Shown piece after piece: positions 56,438 through 64,000 of a stretch of DNA of 64,000 nt (the first letter of the stretch is position 1; every line of letters starts with the position of its first letter). The DNA is from Siderastrea radians. Lineage: Eukaryota > Cnidaria > Anthozoa > Scleractinia > Rhizangiidae. The notes beneath the pieces were generated by a model. That model saw nothing but the letters and a program-made list of their open reading frames with translations, searched no databases and was not told the origin of the DNA. The stretch spans positions 32,620,893-32,684,892 of the forward strand of contig OZ024895.1 of the NCBI GenBank assembly GCA_964017195.1, in the 5' to 3' direction. The translations under genes were made by a program, and so were the position numbers.

Positions 56438-56940
56438 ATTTTCTTTTTTCATTTGTGCTGTGTTTCTGCGCACGAGGTAGGTAGTGAAGCCCATAATACA
56501 TTAGTGTGATAATCTACGTAGACAAGTAGCGTTTGAATTTCAAGTATTAAAGTGTTACATTCTGTTTCTCGATCGCGTTTCGAGATGGTTTGGCTTGTTG
56601 TTGCAAGTGAAGACTACTTTTTCCATAGCTCTTACTGTTGATTTCTTCCCATTTTCATCCGGAGACTGTCTTTTTGTTTGTAATCAGTGCTTCTCATGGG
56701 GGTTTTCGAACTAAATATGGTTAACACAGCTTGTATTTGTATGTAAGCTTACACGTCGTATCAATACTACTGACACTAATTGAAAACCAATATCTGTTTC
56801 AAAATAACGGAACTACTCGATTTAAAGATATGAAATGAGCTATTTGAGGCGGAAAAGTTGTTATTCGGTTAACACTTTGACCATTTTTTAGCCAAAACAT
56901 TAAAGCAATTCACTTTCGTCCATAAATACAGTGGAACCCC
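56438..56940. repeat. Diverged direct duplication, copy 2
   Basis: Partner of 52489-52970, about 3.95 kb downstream. Carries an extra segment near 56745-56800. Confidence 0.75.
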
Positions 56941-57248
56941 GATATAATGCGCGGTTCAATTCTACCTGTTACCAAGCCTTCCCAGGGGTCATGTTAAAAC
57001 GCAGATTGTAGACTGCAGACTGTCCAGACTACGCAGACAATGCAGACTGGTATTTTTTTAGGTAAACTTTGATTTGTTGTATTTTTTAGGACTTTTCACG
57101 TTTTGTTGTGTTAAGACGCCCAGCAGCTTATCACTTGGTTTTAAAAAAAATAAATGCCCTCAGTAAAAAAATTCCCTAACAATTTTGACAGAAATACAAT
57201 TCACGCCTTCTGGGAGTATTTCATATTTTTTGCCAGGCGTTTTGCAGT

Positions 57249-57277
57249 TTGGGGGGGTACAACCCCCCCCCCCCCTA
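57249..57277. repeat. G-run / C-run facing pair
   Basis: TTTGGGGGGGTACAA followed by a C run of 13, which forms a small G:C hairpin. Such runs are also prone to sequencing-length error. Confidence 0.6.
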
Positions 57278-57354
57278 TAGATCTCGAAAAGTATTCACGC
57301 TCTTGTGGTGTAACTTGGGATGTTTTCAGTACGTCATTAGCTTAACAGATTGGT

Positions 57355-57403
57355 TTATGACGTATCGATTATGACGTGTCATGACGTCACAATGACGTCA
57401 CAA
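57355..57403. promoter_or_regulatory. Cluster of CRE-like TGACGT(CA) motifs
   Basis: Five TGACGT cores within 50 bases: TGACGTATCG, TGACGTGTCA, TGACGTCACAA twice over. The palindromic TGACGTCA is the binding site of CREB/ATF bZIP factors. Whether it is a promoter or a repeat sequence is unknown, as no gene starts nearby. Confidence 0.4.
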
Positions 57404-57409
57404 AGCAGC

Positions 57410-58760
57410 CAGTTTGAATTTTGAGGCCGCCATCTTGAATCCCGAACCTGCAGTCATACAGTTGACAAAAACGACATCGAAAAATATATGAATTTTTTCT
57501 AAGAAACAAACGTAATCAAAATAAGCACAAAAAAGTAAAGGATTATCTTCTTCTTACAAACGAAGGGAGAAAACTGAAAAAAAAAACTGAAGATAGACAG
57601 AAAATAGTCAAAATACTTCCTGAGTAGACGGTTGCTATGAAAACGTCAATCACCATAGACACGTCATTGACACAGGAAAATTTTCTCTGATAAATTTTAG
57701 GAAAAGTTACGAGATTTGGTGATTAGTCGTCTAGCCGTTTAAAAGTTATAATTCGTTAAAGTCAGCGCGGGCACAATGTGCCCCCCGCCCCCTTCCAGGC
57801 TTAATAGGGTTAATACCTTAGCCAAAGTTTGCCCATCAGTGAGCACGAAGTTTGGGTGACGTGCGCGGCTCCTTGCAAAGGTTTCCTTGTCATGCAAGCC
57901 CTACAGTTCCATTTGCACACTTGGTGGAGCTGAAGTTCTCTTCTTTTTCAGCTTTGTCTCCCGCAAACTTTATAGATCACCACTTTGCTTACTATTTCGC
58001 GTTAGAGAAGAATAAAGTAGCCTTGGAGAGTAAGATGAACCATTCACTGCCTTTCCGAACGGTATGAAATCTTTAATTTCCATTACTGGATGTTGCGACG
58101 AAACTCGCCAATATAAAATCCATTCGCTATGTTGCCATTGTGGCTCATTGGCATTTACTATCGGGAAAAACCTATTCGCTTTTACATTCGCTAGTAAAAA
58201 TTCTCACATTTGCTGAAATCTTTTCTCAGTACTTTGAAAGTAAGCTTTATGCGTAGGAGGTAGCGACTGAGCAATTCCGAATGAATTTAAACCGATATGT
58301 TGACATCAACTTGATTATTTTTGTCGATTTTGTGGTAGAGACACTGTACAGCAAAACCAACCAGAGTTTGCATTTTTTTGTACAAAATTAAAAATCCATA
58401 TCTCTTCAGCCAGTGAGGAAAAGCTACAGCTGCAACAGTGGAAATTGACGTCTGTGGTACTGATTTGAGGAAACCATTGCAAAAAATTGCGCGTCTTCGT
58501 CACATTGTTTTGAATTCTCCAACCTAGCAAACCCTAGAAATTCTCTAGAATTTCTGGCTGCTAAGACATTATAAAGATATATTATGTTTTTTTCCAGAAC
58601 CATGCCTGGCTTCCAGGCATCTATAGGGATAGAAAAAAGTAAACACAGACACGCATCATGCGCATTGTGTGCTTGACCTACGTTGAAACGTTAAGTCTTA
58701 TTTGCCATTTTTAAGACATACCTCTGAGGAAGAAAACATAACACGCCATCGTTCTCGTAA
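57410..58760. other. Intergenic, no gene recognised
   Basis: Short frames on both strands, none recognisable. A C-run near 57781. Confidence 0.4.
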
Positions 58761-58776
58761 ACAGCTTCCCATAGAC

Positions 58777-59726
58777 CGGTGAGGGTAAAAGGCGGCATGA
58801 GTTTGCGGAATGGCATGTGGCATGAGTTGCGGAATGGCATAATTATGACTGAAGAATGTAATTTATGCAGAGTGACAATAAATTACGCCTTGTTTGAAAA
58901 TTTAGAAGAATTTCAACGACAGGTTTATTCAAACGTCCTGCCGGAAATATTCGATGTTTGTTTAGAATTGTAAATCCATTCAGAAAAAAAAAATTCCACT
59001 TTTGTAGTTGACGCATTTTTAGAGCTTGTGCAAAGTATAAAATCGCTATGGTATCGACACCTAGTTGAACTTGGAGAAAAGTTGTGGTTTGACCCACCAG
59101 CAGTAAGTTTTGCACAGAACAGCTCATTGAAATCTCCCAGTAGTATTTGATGTTTGTTTGGAATTACAAAGCGATTAAAAAAAACCGATTTGGTTTTGTA
59201 GCTAAGCATATACCATACAATCGCCAGGTTGTTCACGAGTTGTCACGCCACCATAGCCGGACATCAGTCACGGATACCCAGCAAAACCACGATAGTTTCG
59301 AATCACTTGCACCTCCATACAAATATAGGTTGCTCATTTGTTAAAGCTACTCAACCCACGTCTTGCTTTTTCCAGAGAAGCGCCGTGAAAGCATAAATAT
59401 ATGGTCAATTGAGTGTTCAGTTATACCTTTCATTCTTGCGTTTAGTTCGGGCAGAATGGAAACAAATACTTGACGCCTTTACTTTTCGCCTTCATCGATC
59501 GGTCAACGTTAAAGGATAAAGTTAAGACGAACTGCCCCTTTTCTTGAGTTCCCGAAGTGGATTCACGTTATCAGAGGATACTTGAAACATCTTTCAAATC
59601 ACGAAGTGGACTAAGCATAAGTGGACATAAGCCCATGTTTATGATTATCATTTTGCATAATTATGCCATTCCGCAACTCATGCCACATGCCAATCCGCAA
59701 ACTCATGCCTCCTTTTACCCTCACCG
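58777..59726. mobile_element. 950-bp Mutator-like MITE with 9-bp target duplication
   Basis: Inverted ends of about 70 bp (58777-58846 and 59655-59726), starting CGGTGAGGGTAAAAGG and nearly identical between arms. Flanked by CCCATAGAC at 58768-58776 and 59727-59735. A 9-bp duplication with long inverted ends fits the Mutator superfamily. Within the TIR, TGCGGAATGGCAT is itself repeated in tandem. The interior has a GTTTGTTTRGAATT-type repeat twice (58958, 59154) and no transposase. Confidence 0.85.
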
Positions 59727-59774
59727 CCCATAGACATCGCTTTAAATTGCTAGGAACGTATCCACTAGTGTTTC

Positions 59775-59797
59775 NNNNNNNNNNNNNNNNNNNNNNN
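59775..59797. other. Assembly gap (23 N)
   Basis: Unresolved bases just outside the right flank of the Mutator-like MITE. The 3' end of the kinase gene may be affected if the gap hides sequence. Confidence 1.
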
Positions 59798-59799
59798 GC

Positions 59800-60330
59800 C
59801 TGAGAAATCTCTTCGCAACAAAATTAAGAGTGTGAAAATTTGGCTGAATTTAATGTTTACTGATATCTAAGATGGCCGAAATTTTAACTCCCAACTGATG
59901 ACTAAACATTACTCTTTATTTGATCGAATATGCTAACGTTTATGTTAGAGTACGAAGAGAATCGTCCAACTATGTATCCGATGATATCCGAGTATTTCCA
60001 ACATCTACGAAAAGTGTAACGAATGTATTCGATTAATGATCGATTCTCCATTGCGTATTTAAAGAAGCGCTTTCTGTACATGTATTCCTCGGAAACTAAA
60101 ATAACAACATTTTCTCTTTTTTTAAATTTACCAGGGAAAAGTCGATATTACATTATTACATAAATCAGGGTCCCAAGGGAGTTCAGGGCTCTAGGGCTCC
60201 ATGTAGCAAGAATCATTATTTTTGTCCGGGCTTCAAGTAGTAAAAGGCTTTGGCTCCGTTCTCCATGGTAAACATTTCGTAGTACCCTAACTTTGAGACC
60301 CTGGTGAATCGACTGAAGTTGTTATTAGTT
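59800..60330. other. Between the gap and the last visible kinase exon, no exon identified
   Basis: The minus strand should continue the kinase after ATG-G, but no GSPYPG-like continuation is visible. A poly-T near 60110-60125 and AT-rich DNA fit intron sequence. Confidence 0.35.
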
Positions 60331-60338
60331 TCACCTAC

Positions 60339-61452
60339 CCATAGTGGCTATCTCGAAAAGCACCACTCCAAAGCTCCATCTGGTATTTAAAAGAAAATAA
60401 TATTAATTCACGCTAACCGCTATTTGATTATTCGCTTTATTCTCTTGACCTGCTTGCTTAAAAATTGGTTGATGTTGTAATGAGAATTAAGACATCGATG
60501 GATATTTTAAAACAATCTTTCAACAGTTAATTCTGAAGAAAAAACGTTTGCTTTGAGTTGGAAGAAATTCTCTAAGGATTCCCTTTCATAAAACTTAAAG
60601 AAAAGGTCCGTCAAAAAGCTATAACATGTATGCAGCGTGAGGGTTTGCACAGTTTCTAAGGTGAGGATTGCTAATAGGCTTATGGGGATGCGGGACTTTC
60701 TGCGATTCTGAAATCAAGGTCGTTAGCAAAATGATGGAGTAGAATTGACCATATGTTTTATTATGTGTCATTTTACTGCCCATTTTAGTTTCATTCTCTA
60801 TCTGTTTGTACCATAAGTAAGAATTATTGAGGTTATAATGGCATGATTCTTTAACTTACACGTCGCTTTTGGTCGTGTATTGTCCATGCAGTAAAGCTTC
60901 AATGGCTGTCCATTTCACGGGAAGTCGACCCTTGAAAGCCAGATAAAAAATATTAGGGAGGAGTTTCATTATTTGGATGATGTTAGTTGATAATTATATA
61001 ACTAAACTAAAAATGACTTGATTCTGATCCATTTCTTATCGTATTTTAAATTGGAACATATCACAAGCTGAGTGCACGAGGGAGGGAGGGGTATCAACAT
61101 CTCTTCTACATCAGTGAAAAGGTTCTATTCACTTAATTCAATTCAATGCTTCGGACGTCATTGGTAATCGCCACTTCACGTAATTGCGATGGCCATCTCT
61201 GGTATAAAGAGTTCCCCTTTGGATTGTACTGTGATGGCTGTGTGGCATAAAAATGTCAACCAGTATCATTTAGTATGTACGGTTTCTTACCCCGGTATTT
61301 TTCTGATACATATCTTGCCCACGGATGTCCCGTGCCATCCCAAAGTCTGTCACTTTACAGGTCAGCTTTTCACCCAAAAGAACATTTCTGGCCGCCAAAT
61401 CACGGTGAACAATCTGGAATTAAGGGAAAATAAATAAATAAATAAATAAATA

Positions 61453-61496
<44 letters not shown>

Positions 61497-64000
61497 AATG
61501 TCAGATCGCTAAGATGAAGGTTGTGAGAAGAGTGGAAGCTGTGAGAGAAGTGCAACAACCTCTAAATATAACTTAACTTGTCGTTTTTCTTTGGTGGGGG
61601 TGGGAGGGGGCTTAGAAGTGGAAGGGGTTGGGAAAGATCTGCGGCCAAGTAGTCAAGGGGCCCGCAGCCCAAATTTGCCCCAGCTTCCAGCGACTTTTTT
61701 TGTCAGCGCCTATTCTCAACAAACCTTGGCTGAACTCAGATATGCCATTCCATCAGCGATCTCCCATGCAAACTGCATCAGTTGCTGGGATGTAAGACTT
61801 CTTCTTGGAAGGTGATCTACGTTGTAGTAGCAGTCTTTTAAGCCACGTTTCTTTCTCAAGAAACCCAGCAAGTCTCCATAAGGTGCAAACTCTGTTATCA
61901 CGCAGAGAGGCTCTGTAAAATAAATAAATAAATAAATAAATAAATAAGTAAGTAAGTAAGTAAGTCAATAAATAAATAAATAAATAAGATAAGGTCGTTT
62001 TTTTCCTGTTGTAATCGCAAGTAACGTACTTGACGTTTTTGTGGAAGTGGCTGCACCTGGAACCTTAATATTATTTTAGGCAAATTATTTGACTTCCCTT
62101 GTGACCACAACAACGGTCACAGTCTATGCCCTATTAAGACCTAAATGGTGCAAACCCTTGATATGGTTTGGGAATACAGTAATCCGCCTCCCTCTTGTTT
62201 GCTTCTGGTAAATAATAACGACGAGTTTTAAACTACATTGGTAGTCAAGCCGAATAAACAACAGCAACGGTAACAACAAAAAGGAAAACCCGAAGTAAGA
62301 AAGAATAAATATTAATAGAGAAAATAAAAGGGAGATAAAATGTTTATGTTTCACTGGGCGGAGTCATACCAGATTTAGTTATGCAGGCCAAAAGTTGAAC
62401 GACATGTTTATGTGGAGAAAGATCCTTCATCACCGTCAGTTCAGACAGCAAATCTTTACGATAAACTTCATTCGCCTTTTCTGTGAAAAAAAAAAAAACA
62501 AAAAACAAAAATGTATTATATATCTATATTTCCCAAGCTAATTAACGGCTCGTCAAGATGTAAAATGAGGTCATTTTTATTTGATTCTAAAAACCTGAAA
62601 GAGATTTTGTCAAGGAGAAATTGGCTTAACATTCGTACGTTTCAGATGTTTTGTTTCACTACATTATTACATCCGGCAAATTAACCGGCTATATGTCGCT
62701 CCTCGCTCCTACCTGGACACGCCATTTAACAAACGAAGTAAGCTGGGGACGTGACTATGTAGGTGTGTGTGTGTGACCATGCAGTCTCTTCTGGTAAATG
62801 GCGGTTAAATTTATCACAGGACAATGCTATATATATACGACACAGTGGTTGTGTTCACATCGAGGCATCTAATTTAAGTTTGGAAAGAGAGAACTTTAGT
62901 TAGCTATTTCGGTAACAATGCAAACTTACTAAACTATGCCCAAGCAAGTTGCATGGGTTAGACCTTAGTTTGCAAACGAAGAGCCAATCGGAATGTGGTC
63001 TTGACGTTTCTTTCGGCACGTGCGCGTGCGAGATCCACAAAATGACATGCAAAACCAAAACCCAAGTGTGATAATTAACGGGGCGAGGCACTTGGGGGTG
63101 AGGAATAAAAAAACAGCAATAAAAAGGAAACAAACAAACAAACAAAAAACTACATAACACGGAAGCATCACGTGTAGCGTTTGTTAACAGCCGTCCGTGT
63201 ATTTGTTGCGAAACATTTTATACCTTCCTCGGAGGGTCCTGAAGCCATGAGGTTAGTTTAACTCCCAGCTTTTCTTGTTGTCTTCCGTTGTGCTCTAACG
63301 TTCCCAGAACCCGCGTACGTTTTTCTTTGTCCAAAATTTAGTAGCCTCGATGTGACCACAAATTCGGACAAAACCACTAACTAATTAAATTATGTATGGC
63401 GTCATGTAACTAAAGACTGACCAGAATTAATTTTAGTTAACGACCCTGATGTGTCTGCAACCAGTGTGTAACCGAAAATATTAACTAAAAAAAAGGATAT
63501 CGGGGGTACAAACATAATTTAACTTACCATTTTCGCTTAAAGTTTTCACTGCAACGGGTACCCAGCCTCCATTTTTATCAACATTCAGGGCAAAACCCTT
63601 CTTAACAAGTCCAAACTCTCCACGACCAATAGTCTTTTGCAGTCTTAACCTTTCCCGAGGAATTTCCCATTGGCACTTTGAGGGAACGGTAAAACTCCTA
63701 TTTGGCACTGTGGGCTGTCTCTTGTTTAAGATATCAACGGGAGTGAGATGAGAATATTCATGATTGGGAAGTGTTTGCAGCGGTCCAGATCCCTGCTCTT
63801 TATGACTTAGTTTGCTTGGTTTTGCTTTGTCAAGCTGTTCCGTGTTTTTCGGCGTTTTTGTTAAGTCCAATCCAGAATCCAAACGTGTCTCATACAAATG
63901 GTCGTACACATTGTATTCTGGGCCGGAACAAAGCTTTACAGGGTACACATTGTCAATACATTTCTCATCATCTGTGGTGTAACCGTGGTTAAAACGCATC
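60339..64000 (-). CDS. Receptor tyrosine kinase (FGFR/RET-like catalytic domain), partial
   Basis: Cell-surface signalling kinase that phosphorylates tyrosines after ligand binding. Six minus-strand exons splice in phase. 63528-64000 (open at the window edge) holds the juxtamembrane region with possible docking tyrosines and the Gly loop GRGEFGLV plus VAVK. 62370-62480 holds the C-helix, with SEL and HVVQLLACI. 61725-61912 reads [20 protein letters not shown] and on, hinge to helix E with a short insert. 61291-61413 has HRDLAARN and DFG. 60860-60930 has [12 protein letters not shown], and 60339-60379 has [14 protein letters not shown]. All acceptor AG and donor GT sites are present. Catalytic Lys, Glu, Asp (HRD) and DFG are intact, and LAARN/PVKW mark tyrosine specificity. 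Ectodomain and transmembrane exons lie beyond 64000, and the last kinase exons are missing before the N gap. Confidence 0.93.
61430..61498. repeat. (TAAA)n(GAAA)n microsatellite in a kinase intron
   Basis: About six TAAA units followed by about ten GAAA units, directly upstream of the HRD exon acceptor on the minus strand (as a pyrimidine-rich tract). Confidence 0.95.
61917..61989. repeat. (TAAA)n/(AAGT)n microsatellite beside a splice acceptor
   Basis: Tetranucleotide tract that on the minus strand is TTTA-rich and ends four bases from the acceptor of exon 61725-61912. Confidence 0.95.
62485..63520. other. Kinase intron 1, nothing else recognised
   Basis: Contains a GTGTGTGTGTG run near 62764 and an A-rich stretch near 63108-63147. 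No other gene or element seen. Confidence 0.5.

Noticed and set aside
61591..61815. Plus-strand frame [12 protein letters not shown]...
   Set aside because: Overlaps an exon of the kinase on the other strand and has no independent support.

Overview
The window looks like nuclear DNA of a cnidarian, most likely an anthozoan such as a stony coral. The evidence is a spliced receptor tyrosine kinase gene at the right end, a C2H2 zinc-finger exon at the left end, AT-rich noncoding DNA, and a dense set of nested mobile elements. Several element-borne protein families are ones I recognise as recurrent in cnidarian genomes: a PIN-like repeat protein, a protein-primed family B DNA polymerase, a RecQ-like helicase fragment, a Penelope-like reverse transcriptase and an integrase-core fragment. 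This assignment is inference from content; no host marker was searched. There are no bacterial-type operons, rRNA genes or CRISPR arrays.

Layout. 1-6889: a small repeat module (copy 1 at 1-770), a C2H2 zinc-finger exon (2624-3607), a Tourist/Harbinger-like MITE (4309-4995) and the left part of module copy 2. About 6890-40305: a 33.4-kb insertion that splits module copy 2. It is two head-to-tail copies (A, about 6890-25237; B, 25241-40305) of one large repeat unit whose ends are rich in GGAATTCCTAGG palindromes. The ends abut at 25231-25247 as GCAAGGG-TTA-CCCTTGC. A and B are nearly identical along their backbone but carry different later insertions, so each serves as the empty-site control for the other. 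A has a 7.8-kb segment with a broken PIN-like gene, a 1-kb inverted array of tRNA-like repeats with a 14-bp target duplication, and a retroelement 3' end. B has a 1.87-kb transposon with TTA target sites, a 409-bp MITE with an 8-bp target duplication and a 3.7-kb CACTA-type element. Both carry an older 1.22-kb element ending in TAGCCTGCGAGCAGGC.

40308-46890: the right part of module copy 2, a broken integrase-core gene, a pair of 360-bp inverted repeats (42786-43143 and 46525-46886) and a nest of elements between them: a GTTCACAC-ended MITE split by a 2.0-kb element with 6-bp target duplication, which itself contains a Penelope-like pseudogene split by a tRNA-derived SINE. 46933-50522: a GC-richer, intronless family B DNA polymerase of the Polinton/Maverick or adintovirus-like kind, broken by a frameshift and by a lesion near palm motif B. 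51177-52484: a helicase-fragment element. 52489-59735: a diverged 0.5-kb direct duplication, an AAATTTCGCGA-rich MITE with TA target sites, a CRE-like TGACGTCA cluster and a Mutator-like MITE with 9-bp target duplication. 59775-59797 is an assembly gap. 60339-64000 on the minus strand holds six exons of a receptor tyrosine kinase, from the juxtamembrane region to just past the activation segment; its 5' end runs off the window and its last kinase exons are not seen.

Only the kinase gene and the zinc-finger exon look like host genes under constraint. Almost everything else is mobile DNA, much of it broken. The ORF starts at 2630 and 46933 are TTG codons at the edge of open frames, not credible starts.
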